Below, piece by piece: positions 29,513 to 41,695 of a DNA stretch of 64,000 nt. The DNA is from Larus michahellis (lineage: Eukaryota; Chordata; Aves; Charadriiformes; Laridae). The stretch covers positions 169,086,678 to 169,150,677 of the forward strand of contig NC_133897.1 of assembly GCF_964199755.1 (NCBI RefSeq). Direction: 5' to 3'. Each line of letters opens with the position of its first letter. The stretch's first letter is position 1. A program made the translations under genes and the position numbers. The notes beneath the pieces are model-generated. The model worked only from the letters and a program-made list of their open reading frames with translations, was not told the DNA's origin and ran no database searches.

Positions 29513-32047
29513 AACGATGGAGTCTTGTTTGTTGAAATATTTCAGCTTAGACTGGAGAAAGCATCAGAGAATCTGTCACATGGAGCAACGTGGCCATTCT
29601 TTGGTAGGAAGGTGGAGGAGGCCCATTGCATCACGTAGGTCCTCTCTAAGGATAAGCCTAATGTCCTCGGGTAGAGCTCCAGGGAAGGAGTTGCCTCAAC
29701 TTTGTGTTTGTTTAAAGCTTTGTGAGGAGCTATCCCAGAGAATTAGGTGAATCCACGGTTCTGTACCTGGATTTGAAGGTCTTGGCCAATACTTTGGGCT
29801 TGATTGAGTCCTTGAGCTGCTTTCTACCACGTGGGGGGTTGTCAACTGGGAAGTGACTGTAGGGTTGGAGTCTTGAGCTGTAGAAACGTGCGACGAGCTG
29901 GTGTAGACAACTCCCCCCAGCAAAGTAATCGTTTTAGATAGGAGCAGCTTCCTAAATCCCCATTCCAGCAGCGTCCTGTTGCGTCTTCTCCTTCTTCAGG
30001 TCAACTGACCTGACCATTGTCTCTCCTGGGTCAATCTACTGTGATTGCTCAATCTGCATTTAGGCTGGTGAAGCTTCCAGGGCAAGTTTTTCTGGGTGAG
30101 TTTCTAGGTAAACTATAATCTAGATAGCAGACATGGTGTCTCATGAGTAGGTATCTTGGTTTAAGACCGGTTTGGGCAAGGCTGAAGTCCTCAAACCATT
30201 CTGGCAATCGTATGAAGACCAAAGACTTGCGGTGTGGTGTTCCTCATCTGAAAAGATGAAGGTTTTAGAAGCTCACCTCTAGTAACTCGTGAATATACAC
30301 GATTTTAAAAAACAAACAAACAAAAATCCCTCCCCAACAACCTTTAAACAAAAACCCACAAACCACAACGAAACCATTAAATACAACCCAGAAGTCTCTA
30401 GGGACTGGGCTGATTCCAAGAGGGAAAATTTCTGTATAATCCGGTAAAGCTGCAAGTTCCTCGCCAGTGCGGCAGAGCCATGGAGGGCACTGGCTCCAGG
30501 GGATGGATCGTAAATCATCAGGTGTGGGATTTTTAGCCTGGATTTTACCCAGCGTCACTGTACGGCAGCGTTTTTGTGGCGTGCTTATTTGGACCTGTTT
30601 GCTCCAGATAATAAATATCAGGGAGAACTTGGGTTTGTGTTGGGTTTTTTTTTTTGGTGTTTTTTTTTTTTTTTTTTGCTGATTAAGATCACTAGAAATG
30701 TTATGATGACTTTTTCCCTCCAGTACCTTTAAAAAAAAAATAAAAAAATTCTTGTTCCTGGCTTCAGCAGCCATCCTCTCCCTCCTGCGTTTTTGCTTGA
30801 GTGATTATTTCCTTACATGCTCTAGATAACGCATTGAACCTAGACCTTTCCTCTTCCTCCTCTCTCTCTTCTCAAAAAGAGACATTTCTGCTTGTAATAC
30901 TTTTTTTTTTTTTTTTTATTCACTTTGCGACTCATCCGGGCTGGCTATTTTTAATTCCAGTTTGCCAAGAAGCAAGCGAGGGATAAATGTACTCCGGGTG
31001 CTGAGGGGAAGAAATGGAAGCCTTGGAATTAATCGTCACTCCTTAAATTGCTCGCAGGAACCTCCGAAGCCGGTTTTCTCCCTTTACCAGCTCCTGGCGA
31101 GCGGTGAAAGAACCACATTGTGCTGTGACAATGGGAGGCGCCTCGTTTCTCAAATTCTTCGTCTGTCCCTCGCTGTTTTCTCGGCCCTTAATAGATCTGG
31201 TGATTGTATTTATTTTTCCTCCTCTTTCTGCTGGGATTGCTCCTGCCCTTTTAAAGCATCCTCAACAAACAGCCCTGCAAAGAGGCCTGATGGATGCCCA
31301 ATTTTTAGAGTGCTAAATACATCGCTCTGATTATTATTTTTTTTTTTTTAGTTTTTGAATTGTTAAAGTATTTTTAAACAGTAAATGGGAAGGAGATTGG
31401 AAACGGGCGGAGAGGGCTCATTAACTGTGACGTGTAGTAACCCGGTGGTGTAATTTAGAGAACAGAAACCACGATTCCTGCAGTGAAAGGTGTGGAAATT
31501 TTTGATTGTTGATTAACATCTCATAAAACTTGCGGCAAATGAGGCCTGAAATAGACTGTCAGGGGGAGAAGGCTTTGCTTATTGTATTTTTTACAGGCAA
31601 CGCGATCCTGCAAGGTTTTGTTCCTGGATTGAACATGGATTGCAAGTTACGTTTGTGGCGTGGAGCAGAGCTTTTCTGACTTGGGGTTAATGTTACAGTT
31701 TTGCTCGTTAGCGCCGACTTTTTAAAACACAGTTTGACTGCGAGGAAAGCTCTTGCTGGGAGGGAGGGGTGTAAGGAGCAGGGGATTAGCGATATTTGGG
31801 CTTGAATGTGGCATAAAGGATGCCTGGGGGCTGTCACGGCCACCGGTGACTTGGCCCCGGACCAGTTGATACCTGACCTGAAGGTGGTTTGGAGGCTGCT
31901 CTTGTCTTCTAGTGCAGTGCGGAGGGACTGGGGGTTATAAATCGGAGTAAAAACCTCAGCAAACATTCAAACAAAACTCAGCGTTGCGTACTGAAAGTTT
32001 AAATTTCTGACCTCGCCGCAGGATGGGCATATTCTGCATCTGTGCGT

Positions 32048-32408
32048 ATAGAATCACAGAATGGTTTGGGTGGGAAGGGATGTTCAAAGATCATCCAGTT
32101 CCAACCCCCCTGCCATGGGCAGGGACGTCTTCCACTAGATCAGGTCGCTCAGAGCCCCCTTCCAACCTGGCCTGGAATGTTTCCAGGGATGCATCATCTC
32201 CCACCTCTCTGGGCCACCTGGGCCAGCATCTCACCACCCTCCATGTAAAATATTTCTTCCTAATATCTAGTCTAAGTCTCCCCTCTTTCAGTTTAAAGCC
32301 ATTACCCCTTCTCCTATTGCTACAGGCCCCGCTAAAAAGTCTGTTCCCATTTTTTTTAGAAGCCCCCTGAGTACTGAAAGGTCCCCCTGGAGCCTTCTCT
32401 TCACCAGG
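32048..32408 (-). mobile_element. CR1 3' end (first of two in tandem)
   Basis: The tail at 32050 is followed by full 3' blocks up to a CTTCTCTTCACCAGGCTGAA end at about 32408. The CCCCTTCTCCTATTGCTACA segment defines a subtype shared with the copies at 17098 and 35767. A second CR1 starts directly after it. Confidence 0.9.
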
Positions 32409-32409
32409 C

Positions 32410-32790
32410 TGAATCACAGAATGGTTTGGGGGGGAAGGGACTTTAAAGACCATCCAGTTCCAACCCCCTGTCATGGACAGGGATGTCGACACCTCCCACT
32501 AGACCAGATTGCTCCAAGCCCCCTCCAGCCTGGCCTTGAACCCCTCCAGGGATGGGGCAGCCACAGCTTCTCTGGGCAACCTGGGCCAGGGGCTCACCAC
32601 CCTCACAGCAAAGAATTTCTTCCCAAGATCTCATCTCAATCTCCTCTCTTTCTGTGTAAGACCATTCCCATCGTTCCATGGCTCCCCTCCCTGCTCCAGA
32701 GTCCCTCCCCAGCTTTCCTGGAGCCTCTTTAGGGCCTGGCAGGGGCTGGAAGGTCTCCCCGGAGCTTTCTCTTCTCCAGGCTGAACAACC
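32410..32790 (-). mobile_element. CR1 3' end (second of two in tandem)
   Basis: The tail GAATCACAGAATGGTTTGG at 32412 directly follows the previous CR1. Its subtype carries the CATGGCTCCCCTCCCTGCTC and TCCCCAGCTTTCCTGGAGCC blocks. It appears to have inserted at, or recombined with, the end of the older copy. Confidence 0.92.
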
Positions 32791-33491
32791 TCACCGCTGT
32801 TCCCATTCTACAAATGGGAAGAGAAGGGACCTCAATGTGTCAAAAGTGATGCAGTAAAATAGTACTGGAGTCTGGGATCTCAGCTCTCTGGGCCATCAGT
32901 GGTTTTGACCATGCAGTCCCCTTCCTCTTTACCACCGAGGACTATAAAAAAAAAAAAAAATATAAAAATATCTCTGAATTGAAGCTGATGCCTTCCTTGC
33001 GGTGTAGCCCCTACAGAAAGCACACGTGCCTGGTCCATTTGTGCTCTCGTCGGATGCACGCGGTTTCTGGGCTGCCTCTTCCCGAGGTGATGACATTTCT
33101 CTGTCTGCCTCGTTGCATTTTTATTGATCTTCCCTCTCCACTCTGCGCTCTGCTTGAATGTAAATGACTTCCACGGGCGACGTGTTTGGAAACCCAAGCT
33201 TTTTACCATCCAGAACCGTTACTTACTCGGCGAGTTGAAGCTATAGTATTATGATTTTTATTGATCTCTCCATAGCGCTTCTTGCAAGCCTGAGAGCACT
33301 TTGCACACAGTTGGGAGAGATCATTGCGTTAGATGGAAAAGTGCAATCGTTTATTGACTACAACGTGGAAGCTTTGGAAGAGAAGGATGGACAATAGGGT
33401 GTGTTTAAATAACGGTGGAATTAAGGTTATAAGAGTCAGCCCATGGGCTGTGTGGGATATTTAGACAAATAGGCCCTCTTTGAAGTTGGAG

Positions 33492-33915
33492 TTATAGAAT
33501 GGTTTGGGTGGGAAGGGACCTTTAAAGGCCATCTTGTCCAACATCTTAGAATCATAGAATAGTTTGGGTTGGAAGAGACCTTAAAGGCCATCGAGTCCAC
33601 CCCCCTGCCATGGGCAGGGACACCTCCCACCAGCCCAGGTCGCTCCGAGCCCCGTCCAACCTGGCCTTGAACCCCTCCAGGGATGGGGCAGCCACAGCTT
33701 CTCTGGGCAACCTGGGCCAGGGGCTCACCACCCTCACACCAAAGAATTTCTTCCCAATATCTCATCTAAATCTCCCCTTTTCCAGTTTAAAGCAGTTCCT
33801 CCTCGTCCCATGGCTCCCCTCCCTGCTCCAGAGTCCCTCCCCAGCTTTCCTGGAGCTCCTTGAGGGCCTGGAAGGGGCTCAAAGGTCTCCCCAGAGATTT
33901 CTCCAGGCTGAATCT
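33492..33915 (-). mobile_element. CR1 3' end with a duplicated tail
   Basis: Two consecutive tails are present (ATAGAATGGTTTGGGTGGG at 33496 and TAGAATCATAGAATAGTTTG at 33548). They precede a single CR1 body that ends near 33915. The first 55 bp are a truncated older tail. Confidence 0.9.
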
Positions 33916-34105
33916 TCAACTAGATGAAGTTCCTCTGAACCCCATCCAACCTGTCCTGGAATGTTTCCAGGGATGGAGTATCCACCACATCTTTAGGCAA
34001 CCCGGGCCAGGGTCTTGCCACCCTCCTCTGTAAAAAATGTCATAGAATCGTAGAATTCCCTAGGTTGGAAGGGACCTTTCAGATCATTGAGTCCAACCAT
34101 CAACC
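33916..34105 (-). mobile_element. Two further CR1 tail fragments
   Basis: 33916-34038 carries CATCCAACCTGTCCTGGAAT, the TTCCAGGGATGGAGTATCC block and GGCAACCCGGGCCAGGG. 34040-34105 is a tail of the CTAGGTTGGAAGGGACCTTT subtype. With the copies at 32.0-33.9 kb this makes a cluster of at least five same-orientation CR1 ends. Confidence 0.8.
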
Positions 34106-35267
34106 ATGTTGTCTATACCCTTTAAAAGACTCCAAATGAAACAGCCACCCGCTCTCACTGGCAGCCTGCTGAGATGCGGAGTTACGCGTGGACTCGAAAG
34201 GGGAAAATGCTGCTTCTTGAAGAGCCTGTCTTGCTTCCTTTCGCTGTGCTGGGAGGGGTTTGGGTTTTTTTGGTGTCCATCTGCTGAATTACTCAGGTTG
34301 AGGAACGCGTCTCAAGCTGGCCATGCAGCGTGCTGAGCGCACACGAAAGGCTTTGGAGGATAGACGGATGTATCATCAGTTTTATTCGTAATTAAGCTGT
34401 CTCTTAAGTACTTTCTGAACCCTGCTGCCGACCTGAAGTTGGCTTTCTGGGTGCTGTTGTTTCTGCTTCATAAGCTTCTTTGCTCCCTTTAATCTAACAT
34501 GTGCATCTGTGAGTCCACGTCCCCTCAAAGGAGAAATCCTGTAGAGCCTTCTCCGTGTGCCCGGTGCGCTGTGGTGGCTGAGGCTTTAAAAAAAAAATAA
34601 AAAAAAAAAATCAAAATAACAAAACCACAAAACGCCTCTGATTCTGGCAACGTTTAATGTGGTCAGGAACATTTGGGAAGAATTAGAAAGGGGAAAAAAA
34701 AAATATATATAAAAAAACCACCCAGCTCCCTGTTTGGAGCAGAGGAGTTGAGGGATTTGTGTGCACGCGTCTCCGACCAGATCATCAGGCTCTCACCAAG
34801 GCGTGCGGTTTTCATCCGCTTCCCAGAAAAGTGGTGGGATTTGGGTGAAATGAGCACAGGGGAGGCTGTTGGCTGAGGCCGCTGGACTGCGATTCCCTGC
34901 TTTGCATCCGCTTGACTAAGCGTGACCTCTGCTGCTTGGGATTTGGTGGGCTCGGTTTTGGAGTTGAGATCATCTTTTGGCCCTCGCTGGCGTTAAATCC
35001 GGTGGCTGTGGGGAGAAGGGAGCAGGTTGGGTCCCCACGGTCCCTGGCAGCCTGAACTGCTTTGGGTATCAAAGGAAAGGAGCGTGTTGGGAGAACAAGA
35101 GGTTGCTCAAGTCGCAGTAGAAACCTTCTGGTGGCTGTCTCAAGGACATCTGCAGCACTGGCACCTAAAGGGACCGTTCCCAGGGCGAGCTTTCTTTTTA
35201 ATGTGGTTTTTCGTTCCCAGGTAGGACAGAGGCTGAGGTGTGAGTGGGTTGAAACCTGTCCCCTTTC

Positions 35268-35378
35268 ATAGAATCATAGAACGGTTAGAGTTGGAAGGGA
35301 CCTTCAAGATCACCCAGTTCCAACCCCCTGCCATGGGCAGGGACACCTCCCGCTAAACCAGGTTGCTCAAAGCCCCAT
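35268..35378 (-). mobile_element. CR1 tail fragment
   Basis: CATAGAATCATAGAACGG, then TTGGAAGGGACCTTCAAGAT, CCATGGGCAGGGACACCTCC and CAGGTTGCTCAAAGCCCCAT. It stops abruptly at unrelated sequence. Confidence 0.9.
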
Positions 35379-35766
35379 GCCCGCTGATTTTCTTGCCTTT
35401 CTCCTTCATGGCAGTGTATCTCCATGTTTATTTGAAAGGCAACGCTTCCTCTACCTCTCTGGTTCCGAAGAAACCTTCCCTTCAACTTTTTTGACCTCTA
35501 CCCAAGGCCTGCTTTGGGAAATAAAAGCCGGCATATCTCAGTATGACAGTTTACCTCCAGGTTTAATAACATTTTTAGATTATTAATATAATTTTAGATT
35601 ATTAATATGTTTTTTGTTTATTTATATCATTTTTAGAGCTTTTTTTTTTTTCTTCTACCTGGCTTTGGGGAGAGCAGGAAGGCGTTTCTTTGCTTCCTTG
35701 CGCTAGGCAGGACTTGCTGTTTGGAAGGATCTCCACCCAGAGTTACGCATTGGGACTTTACCACTT

Positions 35767-36095
35767 AGAATCATCGAATGGTTTGGGTGGGAAGGGACCT
35801 TTAAAGGCCATCGAGTCCAACCCCCTGCCATGGGCAGGGACATCTTCCACTAGACCAGGTTGCTCAGAGCCCAATCCAGCCTGGCCTGGGATGTTTCCAG
35901 GGATGGGGCAGCCACAGCTTCTCTGGGCAACCTGGGCCAGGGGCTCACCACCCTCAGGGTAAAACAATCCTTCCTTAGATCTCATTCTGTCTCCACTCTT
36001 TCAGTTTAAAACCGTAACCCTTTGTCCTATCGCTACAGGCACTATTAAAGTCTTTCCCCATCTTTCTTAGAAGCTTCTTTTAAGTGCTGAAAGGC
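35767..36095 (-). mobile_element. CR1 3' end
   Basis: Tail AGAATCATCGAATGGTTTGG, then the full set of 3' blocks up to the TTTGTCCTATCGCTACAGGC segment of the older subtype. Confidence 0.92.
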
Positions 36096-37263
36096 CATAA
36101 CTTCAAAAGACCTCCATCCAGAGCTCTGCAATGGGACTGACTGAGCAGCGGCCACCAAAGTTCTGCTTCTGGAGAACATTGTGGGTGGACATTTGCTCTC
36201 CTTGTTCTCCCAGCTGCCTTGAAGATGCACCAGTTCTGGTCGTGCAGTGCTGGTGGTGAGGTGCTGGACCTCCATGGGTCTTCCTGACAGGTTCTGTGCC
36301 CTGCGTGGGTGAGGACCTCTCCTTGCTGGTTCCCGGCAGGCTCAGCTGGGGGTTGAAGGTCTCACATTGCTCTACTCGCAGCCTCCTGCGCCGATGACGC
36401 CAGGAGCGACGTCGCTCGCCTCATGATGAGTGTGTCCCTAATTGAGCGTGGCTTGATGAAATCGAGCAGCGGGGTGGCAAAAGCGGACAGCAAGCTCTTT
36501 ATTGTTTTTAATTTCAGATTAAAAGGACTTTTATTACACACACCCCCCTCCGCCCCACCCAGGGCTGCGGAGAGCGTTCGCTTCCCCGCTTCCAACCTTC
36601 TGCGCCGTTTTCGAGGGATGCTGTCGAATCTGTCAGAGCTCCCGACAGCGCTGCTGTAAGGGGAAAATTGCAAATGAATCCGTCAACGCCGCTTTCGTTT
36701 AGAAGCCTTTTCTTTTCCCCTTCCAGTTCTGCATATCTCACATCTCCTTAATGTCACCTTGAGGAATCTGTATTGTAGTCCGGCTGTTCAGCGCGGTGGA
36801 TCGTCTGTGGGGGAAGTAGGTGGAGCATCTGCTCAAAAAATATCCCGCCCTGAAAAATACAGTGCTTTAGAGAACGCCTTTAGCACATTTCCTGGTTTAG
36901 GCTTTTTTTTTTTTTTTTTTCCCCCCCTAGTAGGAAATTCTCTGGGTTTTTTTTCGAGATAAGTAATGCGCCTAGAACTTCAAACCACGAACGACAAGTG
37001 CCTCTGCAGTAATTATTTTGCTGTCAAACTTGAGCTCGCCTGAGCAACGCGCCTTTCTTTTTCAGCTGGAAGGGGGAAAGTGCGTGGAGGGGGTTCTTCA
37101 TCACAAAGAGATGTGGGAATGGGCCCTGTGAGAAGAGGAGACTTGTTCTGGATGTATTGATCTGGGTTTTAAAGCCACCTGGCTTGAGAAGGTGCAGTGC
37201 CTGCCTTCCTCAAAATCTGTCCTAGAAATTCGACGACTTAATTGTTGTAGTTTTTTCTTAGCG

Positions 37264-38125
37264 TCAAAGAATGGTTTGGGTTGGAAGGGACCTTAAAGAC
37301 CATCTAGTTCCAACCCCCACTGTCCTGGGCAGGGACACCTCCCACCAGCCCAGGTTGCTCCGAGCCCCGTCCAACCTGGCCTTGAACCCCTCCAGGGATG
37401 GGGCAGCCACAGCTTCTCTGGGCAACCTGGGCCAGGGGCTCACCAGCTTCATCATGGAGAATTTCTGCCTTATTTTTAATCTCAATCTCTCCTCTTTTGG
37501 TTTAAAACCCTTCCCCCTCGTCCCGTGGCTCCCCTCCCTGCTCCAGAGTCCCTCCCCAGCTTTCCCGGAGCCCCTTGATGGCCTGGCAGGGGCTGGAAGG
37601 TCTCCGCGGAGCCTTCTCTTCTCCAGGCTGAACCCCCCCAGCTCTCTCAGCCTGTCCTCCCAGCAGAGGGGCTCCAGCCCTCCCGGCATCTCCGGGGCCT
37701 CCTCCGGCCCCCGCTCCGACACCTCCGTGTCCTCCCGATGTCCCCGGGGCTGCAGGCAGCACTGCAGGGGGGTCTCCCCCTGAGCGGAGCAGAGGGGCAG
37801 AATCCCCCCCTCGCCCCCCTGCCCACGCTGCTGGGGATGCAGCCCAGGCTGCGGGGGGTTTCTGTGCCGCCAGTGTGCGTTGCCAGCTCATGGCCAGCTT
37901 TTCCCCCCTCTAGGACCTCCAAGCCCTTCTCTCAGGGCTGCGCTCCATCCCCAGCCTGTGCTGGGACAGGGGGTTGCCCCCACCCAAATGCAGGACCCTG
38001 CACTTGGCCTGGTTTAATATCATGAGGTTTGCCCGGGGCCACTTCTCCAGCCTGTCCAGGTCCCTCCTGATGGCATCCTGTCCCTCAGGCATGTCGACTG
38101 CACCACTCAGCTCGGTGTCATCAAG
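37264..38125 (-). mobile_element. CR1 fragment, 0.86 kb
   Basis: The tail at 37266 is followed by the 3' UTR-like blocks. Further right the minus strand gives the [20 protein letters not shown] region and then IRRDLDRLEKWPRANLMILN and CRVLHLGGGNPLSQHRLGME of ORF2. It is broken by frameshifts. Confidence 0.93.
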
Positions 38126-39832
38126 AATAAGGAATAAATTAAGAATAAATGATTTCTTGGCAGATCCCTGAATCTCTGCACCACCTCTGCTTCTAGCGCT
38201 GATGTTCTCCACCGTTCCTTCTCGCAACCATGGGATGGGCTTCCAAGCTGAGGCAAGACTCCTGACAAAAGCAGGTCTTCTATGAATCGTCTTAACAGCA
38301 TCAAAAAGTAGGGTCTTGTTCTGGAAGATGAAGGTCAGGTCTGGGAACAGGGTTGACTGTTCACTACTAAAAGCAGAGCACAGAATGAGGTTGAGGAGGG
38401 CTTGTGGGGAGAAGACTGTAGGAGGAACAAGGGATGATGCAGTAAGGGGAAACCAGGGCTTGTTTTGTCATCTCCAGAATCCCCCAGGTTGTCTTCTGGA
38501 AAGATGATACTCCAAGCAGGAGACTAATACAAACCTGTGGTAGAAACCAAGCTTGGCATGCAGGAGGAACAGGTTTGGCAGGAGAACCCTCTGTTGTCTA
38601 ATGCTCCTCGACGTAGGAAGCATCAGATCCAGACCTGTAAGCCGCAGATGATATTCGTCTCGTACTGATAGGTGTAATTGTGAACGTTCCTGTCTATTAT
38701 TCGGGAATCTGTTAAAACGTTGCTCCAAGAATGGATCAAAGATGGTTCGAGGTAGCGCTCCAAAACACGAAGGAACGTTTGGCTGGAGTTTATGGGCAGT
38801 GGCTACCCGTTTCGGATGCCGTGTTCTCCTAAACGGTCTTGCTTGATCTTACCTGAATCTGGATGAGTTTTCCATCAGCTCTTCCCCAGGCAGCACTGGC
38901 GGGCGTTGTCGGACTGTTCCTCGAGCACGTTACTTTAGTGAATCAACATGTCTTGTAAGCAAATGGAGGGGTCTGTAGGCATTTGGATCTTGAGGTGCCT
39001 CTCCTTTTTAGCAATAAGGAAAATATTAAAACCCTGTATATGTACTTTTGGATACTCCTGGCATATGTCTCTCCATCTGCACTTGGAGCACGCGGATAAT
39101 GCGGCTCAAAACACACTTGCGCATAACACTGTATAAATTTCCCCCCCCCCATGCAGTGCAAATATCTTTCATTAAGACTTTTAAATGGCAAGAAAGCATC
39201 TTTTTTGGGGTGTGATTTTTGCAGGAAAACCTACATATAAAGCAAGCCTACTCAGGCACTACAGATAAATCTTGCGTCTCAAGAGTAGAGCCGCGTGCTT
39301 CGAAGCACCCCACCAGCGGCCAGCCTTCAGAAGGGAAGCGTGCTTGCCTTGTGTTAGCGTGGAGAACTGCAAAGATCATACAGAGCTGCCTGTAAAGTGA
39401 AAACCGAAACAAAAATACTTCATTTTGGCACCCCGGGGTTAGAGGCTGCGAGCTAGTTTCAAAGCTAAATAGACCGAGCTTAAGAGTGGTCCCTCTCTCT
39501 TGCGGTCCCCACTGCTAAGGCTTGAATTCTGATTCCCTTCGTTGAGCCCTTTCACAGAAACGAAAAAAAATGCAAAATAACTAAATGGGGGAAATTGAGG
39601 CTAGAGCGGTGTATTTAATATGCTATTGGCGTGAACGCGTGACCTGGCGCTGTTTTCGTTCTGGAGAACTTGTGAGCTTGTAAAAGGGACCTAGAGAGGC
39701 TACTGGGGAAGGCTGCAAATCTGCGCATCAAAGTAATTAAAGGTTATCAATGACTCATGTGTCTCCATCCACCCACGTGACTGGGATATGAGTGCTTGCT
39801 TTCTCTTTTTGGCGTGCATTTCAGACTGTCCT

Positions 39833-40352
39833 ACAATCATGGAATGGTTTGGGATGGAAGGGACCTTTACAGGCCATCAAGTCCCACCCCCTGCCCTGGG
39901 CAGGGACACCTCCCACCAGCCCAGGTTGCTCCGAACCCCGTCCAACCTGGCCTTGAACCCCCCCAGGGATGGGGCAGCCACAGCTTCTCTGGGCAACCTG
40001 GGCCAGGGGCTCACCAGCTTCATCATGGAGAATTTCTTCCCAATATCTCATCTCAATCTCCCCTCTTTTAGGTTAAAACCGTTCCCCCTCGTCCCGTGGC
40101 TCCCCTCCCTGCTCCAGAGTCCCTCCCCAGCTTTCCCGGAGCCCCTTGAGGGACTGGAAGGGGCTGGAAGGTCTCCGCGGAGCCTTCTCTTCTCCAGGCT
40201 GAACCCCCCCAGCTCTCTCAGCCTGTCCTCCCAGCAGAGGGGCTCCAGCCCTCCCGGCATCTCCGGGGCCTCCTCTGGCCCTGCTCCAACAGCTCCGTGT
40301 CTTTCTGTTGTTGGTGGCCCCAGCGCTGGAGGCAGCACTGCAGGGGGGTCTC
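39833..40352 (-). mobile_element. CR1 3' end, 0.5 kb
   Basis: Tail ACAATCATGGAATGGTTTGG, then standard 3' blocks through GGCACTGCAGGGGGGTCTCC-like sequence near 40350. It is nearly identical in layout to the copies at 37264, 53115 and 59647. A plus-strand CR1 lies 60 bp away, forming an inverted pair. Confidence 0.93.
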
Positions 40353-40411
40353 CCCAGAGCAACCATATCCCATGTGGTAGAAATCATTTAACCCTCAGGA
40401 TTATCTCCTGA

Positions 40412-40606
40412 GGGTTATCTAGGTTGCCCAGAGAAGTTGCAGGTTGCCCAGAGAAGCTGTGGCTGCCCCATCCCTGGAGGGGTTCAAGGCCAGGCTGGAC
40501 GGGGCTTTGAGCAACCTGGGCTGGTGGGAGGTGTCCCTGCCCAGGGCAGGGGGGTTGGAACTAGATGATCTTGAAGGTCCCTTCCAACCCAAACCATTCT
40601 GTGATC
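40412..40606 (+). mobile_element. CR1 3' end, inverted relative to its neighbour
   Basis: AGGTTGCCCAGAGAAG occurs twice in a row (40412 and 40442), followed by the GGGTTCAAGGCCAGGCTGGA block and the tail CCATTCTGTGATC. With 39833-40352 it can form a hairpin through the shared CR1 end. Confidence 0.9.
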
Positions 40607-41527
40607 TTGGAAATTTCAGCTCCCATCCCAAGGTGGGCCTTTGGCTTTATTGTCTGGGTGGCAGGAAAGCGGTTGTCACGGCACTGCTTTCATTGTGTCT
40701 CCAGTCATTCAACTCGATTTTGCGTGGCCGCTGGGATCTTGCCTAGCAGCAGAATCTTTTTTTAACAAAATGCTGTCTTAGCTCTCAAATACTTGGGTTT
40801 TTTTTTCCTTGATTCTTCGGTATATTGACGAAGTCAACGCTCAAAGTGCCGACCTACAGTTCTGAATATAGGCACAGGATTTATCCCGAAGTGATGAGGG
40901 ACACCTTTGTGTTCAGTTCGAGGACGTGGCACTGAAATTAGGAATATTTGGGGTAAATTCTGGTTCAGTCTCACTGGCGCTGATTGTTGTACAAATAGAG
41001 ATCAAATGATTTTCAGCCAGAGATTTGAAAGACTAGAAGTTTTCTGGTAATCTGTCGATTGAAATTATTAAAAGAGGTGAAGATACCACACTAAGATACC
41101 AAAACTGAAATTAATTGTCTCCCAGGTGTGTGAGTTTGCTCCTCCAGTGCATTTGTGTGGTTGTGACCCACAACTTGCTCCGATTGCAGTATATCGTGGC
41201 TAAATCCTACAAAACCAAACTGCCTCAGGTGGGATTCGTTGCAGAATTGCATCACGGACCCCTTAAAACCTTGAAGTTTGGTACCCTGACGGCCAGCCGC
41301 CTGCCCTAGATGGAGCGCGCTCCCTGCCCCCCTGAAATGGGGAGTAAAGTGGGGTTTTTGGATACCCTCAGCTGGCATGATTTTAGCCACTGATTCCCAC
41401 ATCTCTCCATGGGATGAGGGACCAGGAACGTCGTACGGTGTTCAGCGCTGAGCCGTGTTGGAGATGGACTTCAGCTGGGAATCTGGACTGGTGTGGAACC
41501 GCTTTACCTGTTTGAGGGAAGTGTCTG

Positions 41528-41695
41528 AGATGCCCAGAGAAGCTGTGGCTGCCCCATCCCTGGAGGTGTTCAAGGCCAGGTTGGACGGGGCTTGGAGCAG
41601 CCTGGTCTAGTGGGAGGTGTCCCTGCCCATGGCGGGGGGTTGGACTTGATGATCTCTAAGGTCCCTTCCAACCCAAACCAGCCTGTGAGTCTATC
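41528..41695 (+). mobile_element. CR1 3' end
   Basis: TGCCCAGAGAAGCTGTGGCT, then the GTTCAAGGCCAGGTTGGACG block and AAGGTCCCTTCCAACCCAAA, ending CAGCCTGTGAGTC. It is 5'-truncated. Confidence 0.92.

Noticed and set aside
37264..40387. Several 100-200 codon frames repeated at many loci (CWEDRLRELGGFSLEKRRLRGD type)
   Set aside because: The same frame recurs in every CR1 3' end of this subtype, on either strand. These are transposon remnants.
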